A stretch of 64,000 nucleotides of DNA from Chitinispirillales bacterium ANBcel5 (GTDB lineage Bacteria > Fibrobacterota > Chitinivibrionia > Chitinivibrionales > Chitinispirillaceae): contig JARUKZ010000007.1 of assembly GCA_029688955.1 (NCBI GenBank), positions 1-64,000 on the forward strand, read 5' to 3'. Of the stretch, positions 1 through 8,315 are shown one piece after another. Numbering within the stretch: position 1 is the stretch's first letter; each line of letters starts with the position of its first letter. The notes below the pieces were generated by a model. The model was not told the DNA's origin. It worked only from the letters and a program-made list of their open reading frames with translations, and did no database searches. The translations under genes were made by a program, and so were the position numbers.

Positions 1-798
1 CCGCCTTGTTTTGCCAAAGATTAGAAGGTTATCAAACATGTCGATACTGGCGGTCATTACTTCACAATCTTTGATGTTGTAGGATGATATTTCTTCTACG
101 TTTTTAGGATCTATATGATGTACTCCTCCGGCTCCTGTCACTAAGATTAAAGTATTGTTGTCTGAAGTTAGCAATGCGGGCAGTTCTCTTTTTGTTGCTT
201 CTCTCTTTAGCTGATCACGTAAATTTCTCATGGATAATTTGACGCCTTTTTCCACGACTACAAAGCGCCACCAAGTATAGGAGCGCATGCCAGGTTGCCC
301 CCCTATAGGTCTTTTAAGCGTTTGAAGCAAGAATTGATCTGCCTGAGGCATAAAGAACAGATTGGCGCCAATGAAAGAACCAGCAATAGCCCCTACATTG
401 CTTATGATTTTTTCTTTTGATATTGTAAACAAATTACTCCCACGGTCATAATACACCAAACCATCTTCAATAATCAGTGCATTGGCTCTTTCGGACCACA
501 CTACATCCGGTTCAAGGGTAAACCGGACCAATTTATCTCCATCCTGGAGATACCAATAGTTATCATCTGTTAGTATATCATTTCGTGTCCTGGGAGGACC
601 CATTGGCAACAGCCAGTCGATCTCACCTTTGGCCCGACATTGCCCATTCATAAACCCATTTCTCTGATAATTCCCAAACCGCATGGGGTAACTCACGTGT
701 GACTCCTTTGTTACGGTTTCTGCAGCATTTGTTGCACAGAATAAAAAAACAAGAGCTATACAGAAACTCAAATTGTTCTTTTTAAGTAGTAATTGCAT
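1..798 (-). CDS. Secreted protein of unknown function, cut by window edge
   Basis: This reading frame starts at ATG 798 and runs off the left edge, so only the first 266 residues are present. It opens with KK followed by a hydrophobic stretch (LSFCIALVFLFC) and a plausible cleavage after ATNA, so it is probably exported by Sec. The mature part is rich in Trp and Tyr (DDNYWYLQDGDKL, SYTWWRFVVVEKG) and reads like a beta-rich fold. I recognise no family. The start overlaps the stop of the upstream 1323-aa gene by 17 bp, so the two are probably co-transcribed and translationally coupled. A near copy of 32 bp of this gene (39-70) recurs at 5144-5175 in a non-coding remnant, suggesting a paralogous family. 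It could be a partner or immunity protein for the large metalloprotease, but that is inferred from adjacency only. Confidence 0.75.
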   Translation of the reverse strand, partial: MQLLLKKNNLSFCIALVFLFCATNAAETVTKESHVSYPMRFGNYQRNGFMNGQCRAKGEIDWLLPMGPPRTRNDILTDDNYWYLQDGDKLVRFTLEPDVVWSERANALIIEDGLVYYDRGSNLFTISKEKIISNVGAIAGSFIGANLFFMPQADQFLLQTLKRPIGGQPGMRSYTWWRFVVVEKGVKLSMRNLRDQLKREATKRELPALLTSDNNTLILVTGAGGVHHIDPKNVEEISSYNIKDCEVMTASIDMFDNLLIFGKTRR

Positions 799-3700
799 GT
801 ACTCTATACCTTACGTTAAACTCGTTATTGTACCAATTCACAATAAAATCAAAATCCTCAGCATTGAATTCACTCGTGTCGCCTTCGTTACGTGCTTTAT
901 TAAAGAGGAAATCAGTTAGCAGGTTTTCCCAGTTTTCAAGCCAAGCACCTAAAGAAATTGTTTTTGTATCAGAATCGAAGACTATTGGATCATCATTACC
1001 GTCTCTGACTGCTATTGTGTAATTCGCCTGATTGTCAGCTGGAACAGGGTTGTTGTTATCGATAACATGAAAACCGGGCTTAAAATGAAGCAATACCCGA
1101 TCTGAACCAGAATTATTTTCAGCAATATAAAATCGATTAATCTCTCCTAATGGTGGATCAATCCAGAATCGTAGATTCAATTGGTGCATCCAATCACCTT
1201 TGGACACATCATCCCAAGGCGGCATTTGGAAAATATCATTCACTGCATCAATGAACCGTATATTAAGGAGAGGCCGAACAACTAAAATCGCGTTAAAATC
1301 CTCTGCTCTGTTTTCATTTTGCATGCGGGTCTCATCTAAATGACGATACAGGTACACGTTTAATGTCCTGCCAGCCCCGTCGACATCCACAGTCGCCACC
1401 CTGGATGGTTGCCAGGGATTAGTGGGAAGATCGCTTGAACCATCCCTGAAATAAGTAATATGGTCTGATTCTTCACCACTTGCGCTATTATTGAGACGAA
1501 GCTCAAACTGTCTTCCATCCAGTAATGAATTTAGTTCACCGTCAGGTCTGGTAAGCTCATTAATCCAGGCGGTATACCGCCACACATACCTCATTCGTGG
1601 TGGTCCACAAAGGCCCATTTGACAGGTTGTATCATTGAAGACTGTAAATGGGTCTGATCCGTATATGCGTCGACCAAAATTTGCATTGTTTGGTGTGATA
1701 CGAAACACCCAACCACTCTGCGGATCAGAAAACTCCTGTCCATTATCATCAATATAAGCATTCGCATACCCGAACTGTCCAAAAGCTGGCACCCACATAT
1801 TCTCAACATTTTCAGAATAATCATCAGCCTGACCTGTTGCATGGCCTATTTCATGAGCGAATATGTTACACCCAAATGCTTCACCAAATTCATTAACTGG
1901 AAATTGAACACCCGGCGAATTAGCATAATAACTATTCTGATCATTGCATGACTCTTTCCATACAGACATAAGACTAAACGGCCTTTCACGACCATCTCCT
2001 GTATTTGCCCGGTTGGAGTAAAACCAATCCCCTTTATCGGTATTCATAACAAACGACAGTGTCATCGGTAAGCCGCCATGGCACCCCTTAAGAGCAGTAG
2101 AAAATTGTTGATCATTCAGCACATTGGGCATGTATTCGTCATCATGGAACACTTCTTGTGTGCTATGAATGAAATCGATTTCATTGGCTTCAAAAACAAA
2201 TAGTGGTTTAATTATTCGATCGTTGCTCCCTGTTCTGACAGCCATGGTATAGTTCTTTTTGTTAAAATGTTCCATGGCCTGTTCCATGCCGATAGTTTTA
2301 AATGCATTAATTTCGTCATCTGTTGGAGGAGACTCATCATCTTCGTCACTGTCAGGGTCTGAATCAGTATCTTTAAGAATAAACGATGACCAGTAGATAA
2401 CGAGGGCGGAGTAAGAGGTTTCACCATCAGCACCACAATCGTGAAAGTAATGAAGGTCGAAATCTCCGATGCCGGATGAATGTGCGATATCATCAATATA
2501 GGGCCACTCTGTATCCATAAAGCTCTTCCCGTAATGCACATCCTCATCATTTCTTACCGCTGCCCTCGCTCCTACGATATGCCCCTCATCAGGTTTGGTA
2601 GAATCACTCAACGTCGTTCTTTTACTCGTTACATCATAAAACTCACCGCAAAAAAGCACTGCCCGTAAGTTTTGCCGGGGATGCTTAAGATGGTTCTTAG
2701 CATTTCCTTCGGAGTCGGTTGAAAAACGAAAGATCGATCCGTCATGACGCTCCTGTTTTGCACCACCGGGTTTTGTACTGTAAAGCTTAAGTCTGCTGCT
2801 TTCAGAATCAAAACAGAGCATTCTTGCACGGGATTTTTTAGAAAAAGCTACCGGTGTACCACGGCTTCTGCGCAATTCAAATTCCTCCTGTGTGCCATCG
2901 GCTTCCGCACTTTGGTCACGAATCGTTCCCTGCTCAAGCGCATTATCCGTAAGAACTATATCATCCAGACAAAAAACAAGCGGTTTCTCCTCTCCCGTTT
3001 CCACCTTAATAAGCTCATTAAACACACCAGTCCTATCTTCAATTTTACAAAACCAATTTCGGCTGTCCCAGGCAGAAGGCAGGTCATAATAGCGCACCCG
3101 TTCACTGAGTGGCTTTTTGGCAAGCTCCTGGTGGTTTATCAGTGTGTCGGGTAGCGATTTATCTGCATCGGAAAACTTATGTACAATCATTGGATCAGAC
3201 TCTTCATCTTCTGTGTAGATCCATCTGTTTTCAGTCTCGAAGGTAAAACGTATGTTTTCACCGCTGTCCTCTTCACCTATACCAAAAACCTTGAGGGTAT
3301 AAACTCCTGACCCATCACTTTTACAGCACAGCTCACAGGGCTCTTCACCATTGCAGGCCTTTATCTGGAGCCCCTCAGGAACACTCATAAGCTCGTTACG
3401 AACTTTGTCAAAATAGACAAACCTCAGATAATACTCTTTAAAACTGGTGTCAGGGCACTGGTCACCAAACTCAATAACAACTCTTTCTGTATTGAGATCA
3501 TCATATACCGGGTTCTCCACGCGGGTTACCTTTGTTGACCCCTCTGAGTGTTCAATGAGCTCCGGCGCTTTATCCTGGTCATAAAACATTAGCTCCACTC
3601 TGCGGTTCGCGGCATCATCACCGGCAATTCCCTCTATGGGGAAACTTTCGCCACAGGGATAGATCCCTTTTCCATTAAATCCATACACAAGAGATGGAAA

Positions 3701-4753
3701 CGTCTCCACTCCTAATGCCTTACTTACCATCTTCTCCAGTATGCAACGAACGGTTTTAAACAACGCTTTCCATGTTTGCGTGCCGATCTCACCATCCACT
3801 GAAATATTCTGTCCAAATCTGTTGTTGTACTCTTTCTGAAACGACTTGATACCCGCGCTTGTCTTTGGTCCCGGTATTCCATCCACCTTACCGGGATCAC
3901 AGGGCCAGCCATATCTGTTTCCCAGCACTTTTATAATTTGTTGGTAATCTACGGTTTGACTTCTTCTTTTTGTGATATCGTCCCAAACTGTTTCATCATC
4001 GTCCAGCAATGCTTTGAGGGCTTTGCAGCGGTCTTCTGAGAGCTTGAAGTTATACTCCTCATTCCCTTCAGTGCAGGTGTGTCCGAAAAGCACCACCTCC
4101 TTTTGAGGGTTATCAGAGGCAAAACCGAATGTGGAGAGGATAGATTTTATTAATATGCAACTGTCATCTATGCAGGGTACCGCGCTGTCGTAATTGAAAA
4201 GAGCAGAGGGGAGCTTTATATAATCGCAGCGCAAGTCTTTTATCCAGGGCATTTCAAGCGGAGGGCTGTCGATGGTGTTTTCACCTCGCGAGTGGGTGAT
4301 GTTCTTAATGGTATAGGTGCAGGGAGTATTTGGGTCTTCTTTGCAGGCGTTGTGATGAGCAAGGTTCATATACCAGAGATGTTCTATCTCCATAAGAGCT
4401 GTGCCGTCATCTTCAATAAACCCCTCAATGACCTGTGCTAAATCCTCCTCATTGCCATCAAAGGTGCAAAAGAGTTTACCTCTTATTTTGGCACGAATGG
4501 TTTCCTTTAGATACTCCGCTTTTACCTCAAGAAAGCACTGTTCATTATACTTAAATCCCTTTGGGCCAGGTTTCCACTGTGCAGAAATAAGCCGCACTTC
4601 TGGTTCGTGGTCTTCATCTGGTTGGCGCTCTGATTCATCTATACCAGTGACAAATTTAGGAGTTTCATCTTCAGTGTCTTCCTGCCGCACCCGTGTTGTT
4701 TCCCTTTTCAGGGGTTTTGGCGCAACACTCCAGTCAAGATCTGAGTGATTCAT
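782..4753 (-). CDS. OmpA-like/peptidoglycan-binding protein with metzincin-type protease motif
   Basis: A 1323-aa protein starting at ATG 4753, which has AAGGAA about 11 nt upstream; the open frame continues to 4834 but without a better ribosome site. In order it has: a charged N-terminus without a signal peptide; a beta-rich region (about 50-170); the first half of an OmpA-like fold (about 215-250, GHTCTEGNEEYN...LSEDRCKAL); an inserted peptidoglycan-binding type 1 repeat (about 270-335, VDGIPGPKTSAGIKSFQ); then the OmpA end (about 380-390, ANRRVELMFY). A long central region is followed by HEIGHATGQADD at 967-978, matching HExxHxxGxxD, a zinc site with Asp as third ligand. A possible Met-turn is CQMG near 1046. 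Domain order suggests a cell-wall targeting module carrying a zinc peptidase, perhaps delivered by a contractile system because there is no Sec signal. That delivery is inference; no secretion genes are in the window. Confidence 0.8.
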   Translation of the reverse strand: MNHSDLDWSVAPKPLKRETTRVRQEDTEDETPKFVTGIDESERQPDEDHEPEVRLISAQWKPGPKGFKYNEQCFLEVKAEYLKETIRAKIRGKLFCTFDGNEEDLAQVIEGFIEDDGTALMEIEHLWYMNLAHHNACKEDPNTPCTYTIKNITHSRGENTIDSPPLEMPWIKDLRCDYIKLPSALFNYDSAVPCIDDSCILIKSILSTFGFASDNPQKEVVLFGHTCTEGNEEYNFKLSEDRCKALKALLDDDETVWDDITKRRSQTVDYQQIIKVLGNRYGWPCDPGKVDGIPGPKTSAGIKSFQKEYNNRFGQNISVDGEIGTQTWKALFKTVRCILEKMVSKALGVETFPSLVYGFNGKGIYPCGESFPIEGIAGDDAANRRVELMFYDQDKAPELIEHSEGSTKVTRVENPVYDDLNTERVVIEFGDQCPDTSFKEYYLRFVYFDKVRNELMSVPEGLQIKACNGEEPCELCCKSDGSGVYTLKVFGIGEEDSGENIRFTFETENRWIYTEDEESDPMIVHKFSDADKSLPDTLINHQELAKKPLSERVRYYDLPSAWDSRNWFCKIEDRTGVFNELIKVETGEEKPLVFCLDDIVLTDNALEQGTIRDQSAEADGTQEEFELRRSRGTPVAFSKKSRARMLCFDSESSRLKLYSTKPGGAKQERHDGSIFRFSTDSEGNAKNHLKHPRQNLRAVLFCGEFYDVTSKRTTLSDSTKPDEGHIVGARAAVRNDEDVHYGKSFMDTEWPYIDDIAHSSGIGDFDLHYFHDCGADGETSYSALVIYWSSFILKDTDSDPDSDEDDESPPTDDEINAFKTIGMEQAMEHFNKKNYTMAVRTGSNDRIIKPLFVFEANEIDFIHSTQEVFHDDEYMPNVLNDQQFSTALKGCHGGLPMTLSFVMNTDKGDWFYSNRANTGDGRERPFSLMSVWKESCNDQNSYYANSPGVQFPVNEFGEAFGCNIFAHEIGHATGQADDYSENVENMWVPAFGQFGYANAYIDDNGQEFSDPQSGWVFRITPNNANFGRRIYGSDPFTVFNDTTCQMGLCGPPRMRYVWRYTAWINELTRPDGELNSLLDGRQFELRLNNSASGEESDHITYFRDGSSDLPTNPWQPSRVATVDVDGAGRTLNVYLYRHLDETRMQNENRAEDFNAILVVRPLLNIRFIDAVNDIFQMPPWDDVSKGDWMHQLNLRFWIDPPLGEINRFYIAENNSGSDRVLLHFKPGFHVIDNNNPVPADNQANYTIAVRDGNDDPIVFDSDTKTISLGAWLENWENLLTDFLFNKARNEGDTSEFNAEDFDFIVNWYNNEFNVRYRVHAITT

Positions 4754-4850
4754 GGGATGGTAAGTTCCTTTGTGCTGTATTGATGGTTGGTGCGATCTTA
4801 TTACAATATATAACAGGTGATTTGTGTAGAGCAATGGGGGAGGGGAGATT

Positions 4851-4917
4851 CACCGCGAAGGTCCAAAGGTCGCTAAGCATAGAAATGGTTATGAAAAGAG
4901 AAGGGATAATGTATGGG
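4851..4917 (+). repeat. Dispersed intergenic repeat, copy A
   Basis: Begins CACCGCGAAGGTCCAAAGG and continues with AAATGGTTATGAAAAGAGAA and GGGATAAT. The second half matches copy B (16206-16257) at most positions, and the first half matches the start of copy C (4996-5063, opposite strand). The CACCGCAAAGGCGCAAAG-like core resembles short repeats found between genes in many environmental genomes. Function unknown. Confidence 0.55.
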
Positions 4918-4975
4918 GGAGTTGCTAACAATTGAAAAGCTGTCTTAAATAGTCAGTACATTGGTCCATCTCACG

Positions 4976-4994
4976 CTATGCAGAAAGTGCATAG
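4976..4994. repeat. Short perfect inverted repeat
   Basis: CTATGCA-GAAAG-TGCATAG: seven paired bases around a 5-nt loop, lying just beyond copy C of the dispersed repeat. There is no T run next to it, so it is not a convincing terminator. Confidence 0.4.
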
Positions 4995-4995
4995 A

Positions 4996-5063
4996 ACCCC
5001 CAATCTCTTCATCATTTTTTATTTTTCTACCAATTCCAACTCTTCCTTTGCGCCTTTGCGGTG
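4996..5063 (-). repeat. Dispersed intergenic repeat, copy C (inverted relative to A)
   Basis: On the minus strand it begins CACCGCAAAGGCGCAAAGGA and continues with GGAATTGGTAGAAAAATAAA. The start shares AAGGCGCAAAGGAA with copy B at 16206. It faces copy A across about 80 bp. Confidence 0.5.
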
Positions 5064-5129
5064 AGCATCTTAAAGGTGTTTAAGAGAATTTACCCCATCC
5101 ATCCTTATCCACTACTGGCGGGGCGCTAA

Positions 5130-5207
5130 TTAGAGCACCCACTTGTCGATACTGGCGGTCATTGCTCCACAATCTATCAGCGACTGATTAAGCGGCTTTT
5201 TATTAAG
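5130..5207 (-). pseudogene. Remnant of a paralogue of the left-edge gene
   Basis: A 25-codon open stretch bounded by stops on both sides. It encodes DCGAMTASIDK, against DCEVMTASIDM in the gene at 1-798. At the DNA level 5144-5175 matches 39-70 at 30 of 32 positions. The flanks do not match, so this looks like the surviving scrap of a duplicated or recombined copy. Confidence 0.5.
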
Positions 5208-5287
5208 TCACTTTTGTTCAGATTGTGTAGCTTTTCCATGTAGTGTACCCGGTTGTTGTTAGGGTTAATGGCTGAAAAAATCAGCAG

Positions 5288-6268
5288 TTAAGTATTTTCA
5301 ATAATCCTGTCAAACATCTTATTCAAGTTTTCATCTACTACACACATTTGCGGGTTATCGTTGTAAAAATCGATTATTTCACCTGCCCCCTGAGAAAGCG
5401 GTATTTGAGCTTTGAATTCAGGGACCAGTGCTTTAATTTTTGAATTATCGAAGATCATACTATGAGTTTTATCCCCCAGAAGACTGTCTCCCATATCCTT
5501 ATTGTACTGAGCGATTATATGGGAAGGAACAAAGTGTGTGTTTAGTTCAGTGCCAATAGCATCTGCAAATGTCTTGTATATTTGAAACCAGCTTAACCAA
5601 TGATCAGATGTGATATGGTATGTTTCGCCAATAGCTTCTTTTCTTCCCAGAAGACCAGCAAACCCCTGTGCGAAATCTTTGCTGTGAGTGAGAGTCCATA
5701 CAGATGATCCATCACCATGTATAACGACTTTTTTACCCCTTTTTATGCGGTCAAAAACCGTATAACCACCTTCAAACGGCAGCAGTGTTCTGTCGTAGGT
5801 GTGTGATGGTCTGACAATGGTGAATGGGAAACCATTGTTCTTTAGTTCTTCCTGTAATATGTTTTCACAGGCAATTTTGTTTCTTGAATACTCCCAGAAA
5901 GGATTGTAAAGAGGGGTGTCTTCTGTGACAGGAAGCGACTCTGGAGGGGTTTGGTAAGCCGAGGCAGAACTAATAAAAATGAATTGATCACATTTACCTT
6001 TAAAAATATCTATATCGCTTAAGATATGATCTGTTGTAAAAGCAACCCAATCGACTACAGCATCGAAATGGTGATCTTTTAACACTTCTTTAACTCTTTT
6101 CGTATCTGCACGAATATCACAGGTAATGTTTGTAACTCCCTTTACAGGTCTTAACTGGCAACTTTTTCCGCGTGTAAGATGATACACTTCATACCCCTTA
6201 CTTATTGCGGCTTTACTGCATTCAGAGCTTATAATTCCTGTTCCACCTATAAAAAGTATCTTTGTCAT
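5288..6268 (-). CDS. NAD-dependent epimerase/dehydratase family protein (extended SDR)
   Basis: A 326-aa cytoplasmic protein with an N-terminal Rossmann signature (ILFIGGTGIISSE, about residues 4-16) and the SDR catalytic pair YxxxK in YSRNK (about 127-131), preceded by SSASAYQTP, which supplies the catalytic Ser. Length and layout fit the atypical/extended SDR group that acts on nucleotide sugars or similar substrates; the substrate cannot be told from sequence. The gene follows the small RAM-domain gene on the same strand after 93 bp, so they may share a transcript. No sugar-nucleotide pathway genes adjoin it. Confidence 0.8.
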   Translation of the reverse strand: MTKILFIGGTGIISSECSKAAISKGYEVYHLTRGKSCQLRPVKGVTNITCDIRADTKRVKEVLKDHHFDAVVDWVAFTTDHILSDIDIFKGKCDQFIFISSASAYQTPPESLPVTEDTPLYNPFWEYSRNKIACENILQEELKNNGFPFTIVRPSHTYDRTLLPFEGGYTVFDRIKRGKKVVIHGDGSSVWTLTHSKDFAQGFAGLLGRKEAIGETYHITSDHWLSWFQIYKTFADAIGTELNTHFVPSHIIAQYNKDMGDSLLGDKTHSMIFDNSKIKALVPEFKAQIPLSQGAGEIIDFYNDNPQMCVVDENLNKMFDRIIENT

Positions 6269-6361
6269 GGTTAGTTCTCCATTTTATAATTCAATTTCAG
6301 ATTAAAGATGTAGTAAAAGAGGTAATAGTATGAGGTATATGCTCTTTGTTGGTATATTAAC

Positions 6362-6631
6362 TTATAATGAAAATGTTCGGTCAAGATCGTATTTGGAATA
6401 TGCTCTGAATGCAAGTTGTGTTTCAGATTCCAAAATACCATCAACTTTGAGTATCTTCTCGGTGACCAGGTCTGAAAGTTGCTCAGTATTCTTAACCCAA
6501 ACAATTGCAGTAATATCGTATTTTCCAGCCACAGAGTAAGCCTCTCTTACACCATCTATTGCTGCAAGCTTTGATGCCACTTCATTAACTTTATCCTGTT
6601 TTACCTTTAAAAGAATTATCGCAGTAATCAT
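6362..6631 (-). CDS. Stand-alone RAM (Lrp/AsnC ligand-binding) domain protein
   Basis: An 89-aa protein made of just the alpha-beta RAM fold of Lrp/AsnC regulators. It starts MITAIILLKVKQDKVNEVA and carries the typical GVREAYSVAGKYDITAIVWV core. There is no helix-turn-helix, so it cannot bind DNA by itself. Stand-alone RAM proteins form ring oligomers that bind amino acids or modulate full-length Lrp partners; which applies here is unknown. It lies upstream of the SDR gene on the same strand and divergent to the metK operon, with the folded 6742-6890 element between them. Confidence 0.8.
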   Translation of the reverse strand: MITAIILLKVKQDKVNEVASKLAAIDGVREAYSVAGKYDITAIVWVKNTEQLSDLVTEKILKVDGILESETQLAFRAYSKYDLDRTFSL

Positions 6632-6741
6632 ATGATTTTTCCAGTATTCATTAGCTTAAAAAAAATACACCTGGTTAATTATAGTATAAAATGTGCTTTT
6701 TTAAAACAGTTTGCAAGCATTATGTGTTCATCTGAGTACAA

Positions 6742-6890
6742 TTAGCGCTCAGTACCAGAGCTGAATTCTAAGGACTACTTCCTTATGCTCGTTGAAGATA
6801 AAGGGAAACGCTGGTAACCTGGTCAGGGGTAAGCTGTTTTCAAACGCTTCACTCACCGGACCAGATGATGGTATGTTTCATAACCGCTAA
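6742..6890. ncRNA. Candidate structured RNA or fold-back element between RAM gene and metK
   Basis: Hand folding gives a nested design. The outer stem is TTAGCG (6742-6747) with CGCTAA (6885-6890). One hairpin has GAGC (6758-6761) and TAAGGA (6769-6774) pairing with TCCTTA (6780-6785) and GCTC (6787-6790). A second stem, GAAAC (6805-6809) with GTTTC (6875-6879), encloses a long hairpin 6819-6864 of about 15 pairs with small bulges (CTGGTC...GACCAG, GGGT...ACTC, AAGC...GCTT). GCTC at 6747-6750 could instead pair with GAGC at 6758-6761, giving a possible switch. It matches no riboswitch class I can recall, and the best metK promoter lies downstream of it, so the strand is uncertain. A small non-autonomous mobile element is an alternative. 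Confidence 0.45.
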
Positions 6891-6914
6891 CTAAAAAAGA
6901 ATACCACAATACCC

Positions 6915-6943
6915 TTGACCTTAAGAATTTGCATGTTTATATT
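6915..6943 (+). promoter_or_regulatory. Sigma-70-type promoter for the metK/betaine operon
   Basis: TTGACC, 17-nt spacer, TATATT. This predicts a start near 6950 and a leader of about 125 nt before metK. A second weak -10-like TATAAT lies at about 7011. It is the best promoter match upstream of the operon. Confidence 0.6.
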
Positions 6944-7073
6944 TAAAAGGCACTTTGAAAAAAGGGTAGTTTTACTCTCATATTATTCTCTCTCATAGTA
7001 ATCCATTTTATATAATCTCTGAAATTTATTACTTGTGTTTAAATTTTCCTCACCTTTCTCGAAAGGAACCAAT

Positions 7074-8294
7074 GTGAGTAAAATCAAAACTGAACATGTA
7101 TTTACATCAGAATCAGTTAGTGAAGGGCATCCGGATAAAATGTGTGATCAAATCTCCGATGCGGTTTTGGATGCCTGTCTCAAGAGAGATCCACACAGTA
7201 GAGTAGCCTGCGAAACCCTTGTAGGTGATAATGTAGTGATGAATGCAGGAGAAATTACCTGCTGTGACTGGGATTCAATTAATTCAGAACAGGTTGCCCG
7301 TGATGTTGTGAAACAGATTGGTTATGATCATGAAGCGTTGAAGTTTTGGCATGAGTCCTTTGAATATATCTCCCGTATCCATGGGCAATCTCCGGACATA
7401 AGTCAGGGGGTTACACAAGGACAGGGATTGTTTAAGGAACAGGGCGCCGGGGACCAGGGTATGATGTTTGGGTATGCCACGGATGAAACGCCGGAGTTGA
7501 TGCCCACCCCGATTGCATACAGCCAGCGTCTCCTCAGTGATTTGGTAAAGAAACGCAAAGATGGTACTATTCCATATCTTCGCCCCGACTCAAAATCACA
7601 GGTCTCCGTTCGTTATAATGGCGGTAAACCAGTGGAAATAACCAACGTTGTCATATCACATCAAACCGATGATGTTTCTCTGGATAAGATCCGCAATGAT
7701 ATCATAGAGCAAGTACAGCAGGTTCTTGGTCCAACGGGGTTATTAAACGATCGCACAGAGTATTATGTGAACCCCACTGGTGCGTTTGTGCTTGGAGGGC
7801 CGTTTGCAGATTCGGGGCTAACCGGCCGGAAAATTATTGTTGACACGTACGGCGGTGTTGGAAGTCATGGAGGCGGAGCATTCAGCGGCAAGGATCCCTC
7901 AAAGGTGGATCGTTCCGCAGCATATTTCTGCCGGTATGTCTCTAAAAACATTGTTGCTGCCGGACTGGCACATAAATGCGAAATACAGGTAGCATATGCC
8001 ATAGGGGTTTCAAAGCCGCTTAGTATAAATATTGAAACATACGGAACCGGTGTTATTGAAGACATAGATTTGCAGCGCATTCTGGAAAGCGGCGAGGTGT
8101 TTGATTTCCGTCCTGCTGCTATCATCGAAAAATTGAACCTTACCAGACCACAGGGATGGTCATATCAGCAAACCTCAATGAATGGCCATTTCGGTCACGA
8201 CCATTTTCCCTGGGAAAAAACTGATATGGTTGATGAGCTGAAAAGTGCTGTCGGTGAGGCGGCATTAAACGAGAAGCAAGAACCAGTGCTGTAA
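7074..8294 (+). CDS. metK: S-adenosylmethionine synthetase
   Basis: Makes SAM from methionine and ATP in the cytoplasm. The chosen start is GTG 7074, preceded by GAAAGG at good spacing and giving the family-typical N-terminus MSKIKTEHVFTSESVSEGHP; the open frame extends 13 codons upstream without support. 406 residues. Hallmarks include EGHPDKMCDQISDAVLD (nucleotide and metal site), GAGDQGMMFGYA (the ATP-binding loop) and GGGAFSGKDPSKVDRS (the P-loop-like motif). It is the first gene of a four-gene operon with kinase, ahcY and betaine methyltransferase, so it is probably dedicated to feeding methyl groups into betaine formation as well as serving general needs. Expression is likely from the promoter at 6915-6943. 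Confidence 0.97.
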   Translation: MSKIKTEHVFTSESVSEGHPDKMCDQISDAVLDACLKRDPHSRVACETLVGDNVVMNAGEITCCDWDSINSEQVARDVVKQIGYDHEALKFWHESFEYISRIHGQSPDISQGVTQGQGLFKEQGAGDQGMMFGYATDETPELMPTPIAYSQRLLSDLVKKRKDGTIPYLRPDSKSQVSVRYNGGKPVEITNVVISHQTDDVSLDKIRNDIIEQVQQVLGPTGLLNDRTEYYVNPTGAFVLGGPFADSGLTGRKIIVDTYGGVGSHGGGAFSGKDPSKVDRSAAYFCRYVSKNIVAAGLAHKCEIQVAYAIGVSKPLSINIETYGTGVIEDIDLQRILESGEVFDFRPAAIIEKLNLTRPQGWSYQQTSMNGHFGHDHFPWEKTDMVDELKSAVGEAALNEKQEPVL

Positions 8295-8315
8295 CCAGTA
8301 GAGGAGCAAAACTTT

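Larger units (their letters stand above)
4835..5287. other. Intergenic region with repeats and a gene remnant
   Basis: About 450 bp without a convincing gene. It holds two facing copies of a dispersed repeat, one short perfect hairpin and a small decayed reading frame resembling the gene at the left edge, each listed separately. Promoters for the 1323-aa gene are not obvious. Confidence 0.6.

Noticed and set aside
2744..3154. 136-codon plus-strand frame inside the OmpA/protease gene
   Set aside because: Antisense shadow of a long well-formed coding frame; no ribosome site or recognisable motif.
4850..5066. Insertion sequence bounded by the facing repeats A and C
   Set aside because: No transposase frame between or near them, and the interval is only about 80 bp.
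6271..6504. 77-codon minus-strand frame overlapping the RAM gene
   Set aside because: Out of frame with the well-conserved RAM protein, and its tail is Tyr/Phe-rich noise.
6735..6895. Decayed recombinase fragment in the structured element
   Set aside because: One frame (6765-6890) is open for about 41 codons, but its product has no clear family match, and the nested base pairing explains the sequence better.
6632..7073. SAM riboswitch upstream of metK
   Set aside because: No SAM-I, SAM-II, SAM-III or SAH core was found; the fold at 6742-6890 is different, and the likely promoter is downstream of it.
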